The notes below the pieces were generated by a model. The model was not told the origin of the DNA. It was given only the letters and a program-made list of their open reading frames with translations, and did not search any database. The translations under genes were made by a program, and so were the position numbers. From Syntrophobotulus glycolicus DSM 8271 (GTDB lineage Bacteria > Bacillota > Desulfitobacteriia > Desulfitobacteriales > Syntrophobotulaceae), in assembly GCF_000190635.1 (NCBI RefSeq), contig NC_015172.1, forward strand, positions 2,852,001 to 2,916,000: DNA of 64,000 bases. Direction: 5' to 3'. Position 1 is the stretch's first letter. Each line of letters begins with the position of its first letter. Shown here in pieces: positions 40,063 through 48,608 of this stretch.

Positions 40063-40125
40063 CTATCTAGGGCAGCCTTCTTTACAGTGAGCCGTTTCTC
40101 TAAGCATCCAATGTTTGGTGAACAT
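40063..40125 (-). CDS. Putative 20-residue peptide with two cysteines
   Basis: The frame encodes MFTKHWMLRETAHCKEGCPR and stops with TAG. Support is the near-perfect ribosome site AAGGAGGTGAT, 5 nt before the ATG, a plausible extended -10 (TGATATATT, ~40 nt upstream) and a strong terminator 54 nt downstream, making a compact free-standing transcription unit. I know no family for it. It could be a signalling or modified peptide, a metal-binding peptide (C-x3-C with His) or a regulatory upstream ORF. The region after the stop (40020-40062) can also fold. Confidence 0.5.
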   Translation of the reverse strand: MFTKHWMLRETAHCKEGCPR

Positions 40126-40327
40126 GAAAATCACCTCCTTGTTAACAAATATATCACAAATTTCCAAAAAATAAAGAGTTGAATTTGTAACTGTTCTAAA
40201 TAAATTCTCATTGTATAGTTCTTCGTTTGCTCCGGTCCGCCACATTTCATTTTTATGCCCTTTGCACAGGATTTATGTTTCTTGGCTTAAAGGGAAAAAA
40301 TAGAAGGAGAAAATTCAGTACACATCA

Positions 40328-40357
40328 TTGACAATTTACCTGAACCTCCTTTATACT
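40328..40357 (+). promoter_or_regulatory. Promoter of the membrane ferredoxin gene
   Basis: TTGACA (40328-40333), 18-bp spacer, TATACT (40352-40357). The predicted start near 40364 falls inside the CsoR-type palindrome. Confidence 0.7.
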
Positions 40358-40361
40358 CAGA

Positions 40362-40378
40362 ATACCCCCTATGGGTAT
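40362..40378 (+). promoter_or_regulatory. CsoR-family operator
   Basis: ATACCCCCTATGGGTAT is an inverted repeat of the ATACCC...GGGTAT type bound by CsoR/CstR/RcnR repressors. It overlaps the start of transcription, the expected place for repression. A CsoR-family gene lies at 49619-49954. Confidence 0.65.
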
Positions 40379-40403
40379 ATAAAGTGTAAAGGAGTTGTTC
40401 TTA

Positions 40404-41060
40404 ATGCCTTCAGTAAAAAAACTCGTTCACAAGTGGATCTGGACCGTTTTGCTTTCCTTTTGCCTCATCGGTCTGATCTATCCGGTGATCGGTTTGATTG
40501 CCATCATCTGTATGTCCGCTCCGATTATCGTCGCCTTATTTAAAGGGAGGATGTGGTGCGGCAGCTTCTGTCCCAGGGGCAGCTTTAATGATACGATTCT
40601 GGCAAAATTCAGCCATGGGAAAGCTTTGCCCAGTTTCTTGAAAAGCAGGCTGTTCCGTAATTTGTTTTTTATCCTGCTTATGGGCGCCTTTGCTCTTCAA
40701 CTTATTCTGGCTTGGGGAAATATCACTCATATTGGTCTGGTATTTGTCCGCATGGTTATCGTCACAACGCTAATCGCTATTGTCTTGGGCATTTCTTTTA
40801 ATCAAAGAACCTGGTGCAGGATTTGTCCAATGGGAACAATCGCCCGGTATGCCTCTCAGACCACAATTTTAAAAATCAAGCCCCACCACATCACTTTCCA
40901 AAAGCAAGGTTGTACGAATTGCAAAATATGTTCTAAAAGCTGTGTCATGGGGATTGATGTCCTAACGTATAAAAACGCGGGAAAAGTCACTGATGCAGAC
41001 TGTTTGAAATGCAGGGTGTGTGTCGACAGGTGTCCTAAAAAGTCCTTATATATTGCTTGA
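40404..41060 (+). CDS. Membrane-bound NapH/CcoG-like 4Fe-4S protein
   Basis: 218 residues from the ATG at 40404 (GGAG 9 nt upstream). Four to five membrane helices carry two Cys-x3-Cys-Pro motifs at the membrane face (WCGSFCPRG and WCRICPMG), and the C-terminus has two ferredoxin motifs, CTNCKICSKSC and CLKCRVCVDRCP. The architecture is of NapH/MauN/YccM electron carriers that pass quinol electrons to soluble or exported proteins. With a CsoR-type operator in front, expression is likely induced by a metal (Cu, Ni) or persulfide; some relatives act in copper-enzyme maturation. Confidence 0.85.
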   Translation: MPSVKKLVHKWIWTVLLSFCLIGLIYPVIGLIAIICMSAPIIVALFKGRMWCGSFCPRGSFNDTILAKFSHGKALPSFLKSRLFRNLFFILLMGAFALQLILAWGNITHIGLVFVRMVIVTTLIAIVLGISFNQRTWCRICPMGTIARYASQTTILKIKPHHITFQKQGCTNCKICSKSCVMGIDVLTYKNAGKVTDADCLKCRVCVDRCPKKSLYIA

Positions 41061-41118
41061 TTCTTCCGGAAGCAGGGAGACGGTCTCTTTTTTCCCACCT
41101 GCCGATCATCCAAATCTA

Positions 41119-41127
41119 TGCTATAAT
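41119..41127 (+). promoter_or_regulatory. Extended -10 promoter of the mqn operon
   Basis: TGCTATAAT, a perfect extended -10; no good -35. Transcription would start near 41134, about 95 nt before mqnE. Confidence 0.5.
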
Positions 41128-41228
41128 TAATGAGTTAATAACAATGATTTACTTTTTATCGGAACCCTTTTGCAACAATGATTTCATCCCATGTTCGAAT
41201 GGAATTTGCCCCGGAAAGGACAGCGAAA

Positions 41229-42338
41229 GTGAACAACCTGCTTCAACAAATTGAAAAGAAGGTTTTTGCCGGCCAACGCCTGACTAAGGAAGAAGGACTT
41301 GCCTTAATGGAATGCAAAGACCTTCTTTTCCTTGGCCGGCTGGCCCGGGAAATCAAATTGCGCCATAGCGGCCGTAAGATTTTCTTTAATGTTAATTTCC
41401 ATATCAATTTGACCAATATTTGCGTTTCTGAGTGCCGGTTTTGCGCCTTCGGCGTCCGGAAGGAAAGCGGTAAGGCCTATTTTATGACCTTAGAAGATAT
41501 CTTGCAAAAGATCGCAAAATCTTTACCGGAAAGCGCAACCGAGCTGCATATTGTCAGCGGACTGCATCCCGACCAGCCTTTTGATTATTACCTTGAAGTT
41601 ATTGATACTTTGCATAGAAGGTACCCGGGAATTCATCTGAAAGCCTTTACGGCCGTTGAAATTAATTATTTTGCTGAGATCAGCGGGCTTTCGATCCGTG
41701 AGGTTCTTCTGAAGCTGAAACATGCCGGGTTAGGTTCCATGCCGGGAGGCGGAGCAGAAGTGTTCAGCCCCCGCATCAGGGGAATGCTCTGTCCCGGGAA
41801 GGCTACCGGGGAACGTTGGCTGGAGATCATGGAAACTGCCCACGACCTTGGCATCAGGACGAATGCCACCATGCTTTTTGGTCATTTGGAAACAAATGAG
41901 GAAAGAATCGATCATTTGATCAGTCTGCGTGATCTTCAGGATAAAACCGGCGGTTTTCAATCTTTCGTTCCTTTGGCCTTTCATCCGGAAAATACCAGTT
42001 TGTCTGAAATTAAACCTGTTTCAGCATATGAAAAGTTGAAAATGATTGCTGTCTCCAGACTCATGCTGGATAATTTTGATCATATTAAAGCTTACTGGGT
42101 CATGCTTGGCGTTTCCCTTGCCCAGATTGCCCTTGAATTTGGCGCCGATGATCTGGATGGGACTGTAGTAAAAGAAAAAATTACCCATGCCGCCGGTGCC
42201 AAAACGAAAGAAGGGATCAGTATGGACGAATTGCTCGAATTGATTTTCTCTGCGGGATATCTTCCTGTAGAAAGAGATACCTTATATCACGAGCTGAAAA
42301 TTTTTAGAAAGAGGGACTGCCAATGCTGCCCAGAGTAG
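41229..42338 (+). CDS. mqnE: Aminofutalosine synthase MqnE
   Basis: 369 residues from a GTG at 41229 with GGAAAGGA upstream; ATG at 41178 lacks a site. Radical SAM enzyme with the cluster motif CVSECRFCAFG near residue 67, the GGG motif in MPGGGAEVF and the C-terminal region typical of MqnE (AYWVMLGVSLAQIALEFGADDLDGT). It joins 3-[(1-carboxyvinyl)oxy]benzoate to SAM giving aminofutalosine, step two of the futalosine menaquinone pathway. Overlaps mqnA by 16 bp. Confidence 0.95.
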   Translation: MNNLLQQIEKKVFAGQRLTKEEGLALMECKDLLFLGRLAREIKLRHSGRKIFFNVNFHINLTNICVSECRFCAFGVRKESGKAYFMTLEDILQKIAKSLPESATELHIVSGLHPDQPFDYYLEVIDTLHRRYPGIHLKAFTAVEINYFAEISGLSIREVLLKLKHAGLGSMPGGGAEVFSPRIRGMLCPGKATGERWLEIMETAHDLGIRTNATMLFGHLETNEERIDHLISLRDLQDKTGGFQSFVPLAFHPENTSLSEIKPVSAYEKLKMIAVSRLMLDNFDHIKAYWVMLGVSLAQIALEFGADDLDGTVVKEKITHAAGAKTKEGISMDELLELIFSAGYLPVERDTLYHELKIFRKRDCQCCPE

Positions 42339-43168
42339 GTCATATCCAATTTCTCAACTGTATGCCTTTATATTATGGTCTGGTTAAAAAACATGCCTTG
42401 TCCGAGGTTCATCTGATCAAAGGCACTCCTACGGAATTGAACAATATGCTGATTGAGGGACACCTGGATATCAGCCCTATTTCTGCTTTCCAGTACGGCA
42501 AACATCATCGGGAGCTTGAACTCCTGCCCGGCCTTTCAGTCAGTTCAGACGGCGAAGTACAAAGCATCTTCCTGATCAGCAAAATCCCCATCAATGAACT
42601 TGACGGCAAGAAAATTGCCTTAACGAATACTTCGGCGACCTCTCAAAACCTGATCAAAATCATTTTGCAAGAAAAGTATCATATCGAGCCGGATTATTTT
42701 GAATCCCCTCCCCTTTTAAGGAATATGCTTTTGGAAGCCGATGCCGCCTTGCTCATCGGAGACGCGGCAATCGAAGCTTGTTATCATAAACCAAGGGGAT
42801 TGTTCTTTTATGACCTGGGGGAAGAATGGAAAGCGATGACCGGCCAAAAGATGGTTTACGCCGTCTGGGCGGTCCGGCGGGAATATGCCGGAAATAACCC
42901 GGAAGCAGTTACAAAAATCATTGAGGCTTTTAACGAATCTATGGCTTATTCCGTGAAAAACGCTCCGGAAATCGCCGCTGAAATCGCCAAATATGAGAAC
43001 TATTCCGAAGAATACCTGGTCAATTATTTCCATACTCTGGAGTTTGATTTTACCCCCTGCCACCAGAATGGGTTAGCCACTTTCTTTCAAAAGCTTACCT
43101 CTCTTGATTTGCTTTCCGAACTGCCCGAGATCAAGTTTTTCAGCAGTGCTTCATCTTTCAGGGATTAA
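42323..43168 (+). CDS. mqnA: Chorismate dehydratase MqnA
   Basis: 281 residues in a periplasmic-binding-like fold without a signal peptide. MqnA pattern: GHIQFLNCMPLYYGL at the start, EGHLDISPISAFQYG near 50, TNTSATSQNL near 100 and LLIGDAAIEACY near 140. It dehydrates chorismate to 3-[(1-carboxyvinyl)oxy]benzoate. Overlaps mqnE, so the two are coupled. Confidence 0.95.
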   Translation: MLPRVGHIQFLNCMPLYYGLVKKHALSEVHLIKGTPTELNNMLIEGHLDISPISAFQYGKHHRELELLPGLSVSSDGEVQSIFLISKIPINELDGKKIALTNTSATSQNLIKIILQEKYHIEPDYFESPPLLRNMLLEADAALLIGDAAIEACYHKPRGLFFYDLGEEWKAMTGQKMVYAVWAVRREYAGNNPEAVTKIIEAFNESMAYSVKNAPEIAAEIAKYENYSEEYLVNYFHTLEFDFTPCHQNGLATFFQKLTSLDLLSELPEIKFFSSASSFRD

Positions 43169-43233
43169 CATTTTTATTGATCAATAAGAATAAATGATTC
43201 TTTAGTAACAAACTGTTTAAGGAAGTGCTTTCT

Positions 43234-44295
43234 TTGGCTGTCACAGAAATCCTGAATGCTCATAAAAATGGCCTCCGCCTCTCAACCGGGGATGCCATAG
43301 CCCTCTATCTTGACGGAGATATTTTGGAGGTTGCCCGGCTGGCGGCGGATGACGCCGCCCGCCGGCACGGAGACACCGTTACCTTTGTCATTGACCGCAA
43401 TATCAACTATACAAATATCTGCAAGGTCGGCTGCAAATTCTGCGCCTTTTATTGTGACCACGAAAATGAAAAAGCTTATGTCCTTACTCCTGAAGAAATC
43501 TTCAGCAAGGTCGAGGAGGCTTTAGCCTTAGGCGCTACTCAGATTATGCTGCAGGGCGGCCTGAACGACCGGATCAAATTTGATTATTACCTGGATATCG
43601 TAAGAGGGATTAAAGAACGCTTCAAGATTACCGTCCATTCCTTCTCGCCCCCTGAAATCGCCCATATGGCTGAATTGACCGGTCTGGGCCTGCGGGAGGT
43701 TTTAACCAGGCTCCAGGAAGCGGGACTGGATTCCCTTCCGGGCGGAGGGGCCGAGATCTTAGCCGACAGAGTCAGGCAGGAAATCAGTCCAAAAAAAATA
43801 ACCTCGGCCAAATGGCTCGAGGTCATGGAAACTGCCCATGGATTAGGAATGAAATCTACCGCGACCATGATGATGGGCAATATTGAGACATTGGCGGAAC
43901 GTTTTGCCCACCTGGAAAAGATCAGGGCTTTACAGGACCAGACAGGGGGCTTCCGGGCCTTTATCCCCTGGACCTACCAGCCTTACAATACCGAGCTTGG
44001 CGGTAAGAAAATGTCCAGCTATCACTACCTGAAATTCCTGGCTGTTTGCCGGCTTTACCTGGATAATTTTGATCATGTCCAGGGCTCATGGGTGACACAA
44101 GGGCCTGATATCGGGCAGCTTACTTTGACTTTTGGGGGCCGCGACCTGGGCAGCATCATGCTCGAAGAAAATGTCGTCAGGGCTGCCGGGGCCGAATTCC
44201 GGATGCAGCTGCAAGGCATGGTCGACCTGATTAAAAACGCCGGGTTCAAGCCGGCGCAAAGAGATACGGAGTACAGGATCATTAAACGGTATTGA
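43234..44295 (+). CDS. mqnC: Cyclic dehypoxanthinyl futalosine synthase MqnC
   Basis: 353 residues from a TTG at 43234, 10 nt after AAGGA; a GTG at 43225 is too close to the site. Radical SAM motif CKVGCKFCAFYCD near residue 65, SLPGGGAEIL and GSWVTQGPDIGQLTLTFGGRDLGS mark MqnC. It cyclises dehypoxanthine futalosine. MqnB and MqnD are not in the window. Convergent with the methyltransferase fusion gene 9 bp away. Confidence 0.95.
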   Translation: MAVTEILNAHKNGLRLSTGDAIALYLDGDILEVARLAADDAARRHGDTVTFVIDRNINYTNICKVGCKFCAFYCDHENEKAYVLTPEEIFSKVEEALALGATQIMLQGGLNDRIKFDYYLDIVRGIKERFKITVHSFSPPEIAHMAELTGLGLREVLTRLQEAGLDSLPGGGAEILADRVRQEISPKKITSAKWLEVMETAHGLGMKSTATMMMGNIETLAERFAHLEKIRALQDQTGGFRAFIPWTYQPYNTELGGKKMSSYHYLKFLAVCRLYLDNFDHVQGSWVTQGPDIGQLTLTFGGRDLGSIMLEENVVRAAGAEFRMQLQGMVDLIKNAGFKPAQRDTEYRIIKRY

Positions 44296-44303
44296 TAAAA
44301 ACA

Positions 44304-46082
44304 TTAGCCGGCCTGGCTTTGCAACATATTCTCAAGAATATCTGTCACGATATCCAGCCTTTGAAAAGGGGTGATCAGATAATATCCGTCCACATAAGCA
44401 GAGATTTCCCGGACCATACGGGTGGAAATATCTACAGCCAGGTTTCTGGCCTGTTCTTTCGAGGCATTTTCATACAGGTCCATGATCTCTGGGGAAACAT
44501 CGATCCCAGAGATTTCATTGTTCATAAAACACGCATTTTTATAGCTTACGATTGGCAGTATTCCTCCTAATATTTTGGCCGGAAGGACCCTGCTCGCTTC
44601 CTGAAGGTTTTCCAAGGCCTTTTTCGTCAAGATGGGCTGGGTAAGGAAAACGCTGACCCCATTTTCGATCTTTTTCCGGGCATGTTTTAATTGGGCCTCG
44701 AAGTTTCTGGCGTTGACATTTAAAGCGCCATAGATGGTAAAGGGCCTGGCAAACGTGTTTTCATTTAATGTCCTGATATAGTTGGCCAGAATGGCCGAGT
44801 TAAAATTAGACCTTGCTTTTACCTCGTCCCTTTGGGCGGAAGGAATGGGATCACCCGTGACAACCAGGACATTATTGACTCCTTCAATATTCAGGCCAAG
44901 AAGCAAGGCCTTGGTTGCATTAATATTTCTGTCCCTGCAGGTCATGTGCGGTATCGGTGTCACACCGAGCTCTTTTTTTAGTTTGCAGGCCAAAAGGGAG
45001 CTGTCCACTCTGGCCCGGGCGATTGGGCAATCGGCTATGGTAATCGCATCAACCTTGTTTTCTTGAAGCTTTTGAGCGCTTCTCATCAAAAAATCAATAT
45101 CTGTATTTGCCGGGGGATCAAGCTCTACCGCTATGATTTTTTCTCCCTGCCTGATTTTTTCCATTAAAGGGTTTTCTGCCTGCGCCGCTGGTTTACCCTC
45201 TGTTATCTTTATCCTTTTGACGGCAGGTTCCGGTAAAGACAGGCTTTTAATTTTGGCTGCGGTTTTTCTGATAAATTCCGGAGCTGTGCCACAGCACCCT
45301 CCCAGGATCGCAATCCCTTCCTTGGCCATTTCCAGCATCTGATCCGCGAAATACCCGGCATTATTTTCAAAAAACGTCCGATTGTCAATTACTGTCGGAT
45401 ACCCCGCATTCGGCATGATAGAGACAAATTTATCTTTGGCCTCCAGCTTTTTCGCCAATTGCAGCAGGTGATAAGGTCCGGAGATACAATTGAAACCGAT
45501 GGCATCTATGCTGTTTTCTCCTGATAGTTCCTCAAATATCTGAAAACCGGAATTGCCCTGACGGGTATACCCATCAGGCGAAACCGCAAATTCCGTGATG
45601 ATAAAAGCCTGCGGACTTTTCTCCTTGATATAGGCGGCGATTTGGGCCAGATATTCAGCGGAGCTGAAGGTTTCGAACAGAAAATTGACCGCGCCTAAAT
45701 CCAGAAATAGGTCTGCTATTTTTTGATATTCAGCAAATAGATTCTCATTATCCCTGAAGGGTATCGGCCCGATATCCGCGAAAAGATAAACACCGCTCCC
45801 CGCTACGGCCCGCCGGGCAAGCTCATACCCTTTTCTGATTACTTCTTCCACACCTTCAAAGGGACAATCCAAACAGGTTACATTGGCCCCGAATGTATTG
45901 GTCTTTATTGCCATGCATCCGGCCCTGATATATTCATGATGAATCCGGAGAATAGCCTCTTCATCATGAATATTTGCCATTTCGCATTTGACTAAAGGTT
46001 TTTTTTCTAATTGGGCATAGTAAGTCCCCATTGCCCCATCAAAAATTAAGGTATTGGTTTTTAAATATTCCCGGATATTCAT
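44304..46082 (-). CDS. Fusion of homocysteine S-methyltransferase and 5,10-methylene-THF reductase (YitJ-type)
   Basis: 592 residues from the ATG at 46082 (GAGG 6 nt upstream); a TTG at 46145 would overlap metE. Residues ~10-290 are a homocysteine methyltransferase barrel with FDGAMGT, the Cys in GFNCISGP and the zinc pair in ILGGCCGTAPEF. Residues ~315-590 are a MetF-type reductase with VELDPPANTDIDF, GDPIPSAQRDEV and LTQPILTKKAL. The same architecture is B. subtilis YitJ. It links methyl-THF supply to methionine synthesis and lies directly downstream of metE. Confidence 0.92.
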   Translation of the reverse strand: MNIREYLKTNTLIFDGAMGTYYAQLEKKPLVKCEMANIHDEEAILRIHHEYIRAGCMAIKTNTFGANVTCLDCPFEGVEEVIRKGYELARRAVAGSGVYLFADIGPIPFRDNENLFAEYQKIADLFLDLGAVNFLFETFSSAEYLAQIAAYIKEKSPQAFIITEFAVSPDGYTRQGNSGFQIFEELSGENSIDAIGFNCISGPYHLLQLAKKLEAKDKFVSIMPNAGYPTVIDNRTFFENNAGYFADQMLEMAKEGIAILGGCCGTAPEFIRKTAAKIKSLSLPEPAVKRIKITEGKPAAQAENPLMEKIRQGEKIIAVELDPPANTDIDFLMRSAQKLQENKVDAITIADCPIARARVDSSLLACKLKKELGVTPIPHMTCRDRNINATKALLLGLNIEGVNNVLVVTGDPIPSAQRDEVKARSNFNSAILANYIRTLNENTFARPFTIYGALNVNARNFEAQLKHARKKIENGVSVFLTQPILTKKALENLQEASRVLPAKILGGILPIVSYKNACFMNNEISGIDVSPEIMDLYENASKEQARNLAVDISTRMVREISAYVDGYYLITPFQRLDIVTDILENMLQSQAG

Positions 46083-46141
46083 CTCGACCTCATTTCGCTG
46101 TTCCTGTTTCGTCTTCACCTGTGTCTGATGGCTCCCTTTCT

Positions 46142-48436
46142 TCAATCCTGCCTGGCTTTGATTTCTTCTCTGATTTCAAGAACTGCCTGAACTACATTTT
46201 TCAAACTGGCTATTGTTTCGGTTTCTCCCCGGGTTTTTAACCCGCAATCGGGATTGACCCAAAGCTTGGCTTGTTCTATTTTTCCGAGCATGCCCTTCAG
46301 CGCTTTTAAGATTTCTTCCTTGCTCGGGACTCGCGGGGAGTGTATGTCATAAACACCCGGTCCGACCTCAGTTTGAAAACCTGCCTCGACTAAAGAATTC
46401 ACAATAGCAAGATTGGAGCGGGAAGCCTCGAAAGATATGACATCGGCATCCATTGCCTCAATATCCTTAATCATTTGTCCGAATTCACTGTAGCACATAT
46501 GGGTATGGATCTGGGTCTCTGGTCTGACTGAAGAATGAACGAGCCGAAAAGCTGAAATAGCCCAGTCAAGATATTCGGTGTGCCAATCTGCCCGGCGAAT
46601 GGGCAGTTTTTCTTTCAAAGCGGCTTCATCAATCTGAATCACCCGGATGCCGTGAGCTTCCAAATCCAAGACCTCATCCCGGATAGCCAGGGCGATCTGA
46701 AAAGCCGTTTCTTTATCGGAGATATCTTCTCTGGGGAACGACCAGTTTAAAATCGTGACCGGCCCTGTCAGCATCCCTTTGACGGGTTTAGCGGTCAGGC
46801 TCTGGGCGTATGTGCTGTACTTTAAAGTAATTGGATTTTTGCGTTCAATATCCGTCCAGATAATGGGCGGTTTTACGCAGCGCGTGCCGTAGGACTGAAC
46901 CCAGGCCTTCTGCGTAAAAAGAAACCCTTCCAGATTTTCACCGAAATATTCAACCATATCATTTCGCTCAAATTCGCCGTGAACGAGAACATCCAATCCG
47001 ATTTCTTCCTGCTGGGCAATGCACTGAGCAATCTTTTTCTTGATATTCTCCTCGTACTGGGCCGGAGCCAGCTCTTTCTTCTTCAGCTTTGCCCGCCAGG
47101 CCTTAACTTCTGCTGTCTGGGGGAAAGAACCTATCGTAGTCGCGGGAAGGACCGGCAGCTTGAGCTTAGCCTTTTGCAGCTTTTCCCGCTCTTCGAAGTC
47201 CGGGCATCTTTTAAAATCTTTTTCACTCAGGGCTTTGATCCTTTTTTGTATTCCCGGATTGACATCGTCTTCTTTTGTTTTCCTTAACGCGATCTGCTGA
47301 AGATATTTTTCGTTTTTCTCCTCATCCTGATCATCAAGAAGCTCCTTCAGGTCCCCCAACTCCTGGAGTTTTTCCCGGGCAAAAGCAAAATGGTTTTTAT
47401 ATTTTTGATCCATATTGTCTTCATTCTCCAGAGAATATGGGACATGGAGCAGTGAACAGGATGTATTGATCACAATATTTTCTTCTGTAATCTTTGCTGT
47501 GAATTGATTGATCATTTTCCTTGTTTTTTCATAGTTATTGCGCCATATGTTCTTGCCGTTGACCACCCCGGCGAATAACAGGGTGTTTTTGGGAAAACCG
47601 TTTTCCTCAAGGAGCTGAAGGTTTTTCTTTCCTTCCAGGAAATCAAGGCCAATTCCGTCAAAGCCAAGTTTCATGATTTCCCTGTAAACATCTCTGACAT
47701 CTCCAAAATAGGTTTGGAGAAGTACTTTTAAATCCTCTTTTCCGGTTAACAGCCCGGTATATAAATCTTTAAACAGTCCGATCTCTTCCTGCGTCAAATC
47801 CGTAACTAAGATCGGTTCATCCATCTGCAGCCATTCTGCTCCCAGGGAATGAAACTTGCTGAACACTTCCCGATAAGCGGAAATCAACGGCCCGGCAAAG
47901 TCCTCCGCCTTTTTCACCCCCCGGTAATCGGCCAGTTTCAAAAGAGTAAAGGGACCAAGCAAGACCGGCTTTGTTTTTATGCCAAGCTTCATTGCCTCCC
48001 GGTAATAGGAAAACGGTCCGTCAGTATTTAACCTTACTTCTGTGTCATCATCAAACACAGGCACAATATAATGATAGTTTGTATTAAACCATTTCCGCAT
48101 AGCCAGGGCCTTAACATCGCCTTTCTCCCCCTGGTACCCCCTGGCCATGGCAAAATAGGTATCTGTATCATGCAGCCCAAGGTCTTGATATTCCCTGGGA
48201 ATGAGATTCAAAAAACAAGCGGTGTCTAGAACCCCGTCATAAAAAGAAAAATCGTTTGATGGAATAAAATCAATGTCTTTCTGTTTCTGCCATAGCCAGT
48301 GCTGTTCCCTCAGACCGGCCGCGTTCTTATGTAATTGCGTCAGGGATAACTTCCCCGCGAAATAATCCTCGGTCCAATGCTTCAGTTCCCTTAAACTGCC
48401 GATTCTGGGGAATCCGATTACAGAACTCTTACTCAT
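46142..48436 (-). CDS. metE: Cobalamin-independent methionine synthase MetE
   Basis: 764 residues, full length, two barrels. The C-terminal catalytic barrel has HGEFERNDMVEYF, the GPVTILNWSFPRED segment, IQIDEAALKE and the zinc ligands His and Cys in HTHMCYSEF and the Cys in WVNPDCGLKTR. It methylates homocysteine from methyl-THF-polyglutamate without B12. It is thus a B12-free alternative to metH at the window start. It is upstream of and probably co-transcribed with the YitJ-type gene. Confidence 0.96.
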   Translation of the reverse strand: MSKSSVIGFPRIGSLRELKHWTEDYFAGKLSLTQLHKNAAGLREQHWLWQKQKDIDFIPSNDFSFYDGVLDTACFLNLIPREYQDLGLHDTDTYFAMARGYQGEKGDVKALAMRKWFNTNYHYIVPVFDDDTEVRLNTDGPFSYYREAMKLGIKTKPVLLGPFTLLKLADYRGVKKAEDFAGPLISAYREVFSKFHSLGAEWLQMDEPILVTDLTQEEIGLFKDLYTGLLTGKEDLKVLLQTYFGDVRDVYREIMKLGFDGIGLDFLEGKKNLQLLEENGFPKNTLLFAGVVNGKNIWRNNYEKTRKMINQFTAKITEENIVINTSCSLLHVPYSLENEDNMDQKYKNHFAFAREKLQELGDLKELLDDQDEEKNEKYLQQIALRKTKEDDVNPGIQKRIKALSEKDFKRCPDFEEREKLQKAKLKLPVLPATTIGSFPQTAEVKAWRAKLKKKELAPAQYEENIKKKIAQCIAQQEEIGLDVLVHGEFERNDMVEYFGENLEGFLFTQKAWVQSYGTRCVKPPIIWTDIERKNPITLKYSTYAQSLTAKPVKGMLTGPVTILNWSFPREDISDKETAFQIALAIRDEVLDLEAHGIRVIQIDEAALKEKLPIRRADWHTEYLDWAISAFRLVHSSVRPETQIHTHMCYSEFGQMIKDIEAMDADVISFEASRSNLAIVNSLVEAGFQTEVGPGVYDIHSPRVPSKEEILKALKGMLGKIEQAKLWVNPDCGLKTRGETETIASLKNVVQAVLEIREEIKARQD

Positions 48437-48504
48437 TTCGTCCCTTCCCTTCCTAAAATCTTAACCATAATATAGCATAGCGTTCCCGGTCATTAATAAC
48501 TCAA

Positions 48505-48553
48505 AAAAGCTATTGCCTGCTATAGGCAAATCCTATAGCAGGCAATAGCTTTT
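48505..48553. terminator. 22-bp perfect inverted repeat between lysR-type gene and metE
   Basis: AAAAGCTATTGCCTGCTATA and two further bases pair perfectly with the mirrored arm at 48532-48553 around a 5-nt loop. On the - strand TTTTTTGAG follows, making it a terminator of the LysR gene; it also lies ~70 bp upstream of metE, where an activator site would be expected. Confidence 0.7.
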
Positions 48554-48608
48554 CGCTGTCCGTTCAATTCGCAGCTTGATTTCAGAAGGAAAATCGCCGA
48601 GCAAGATC

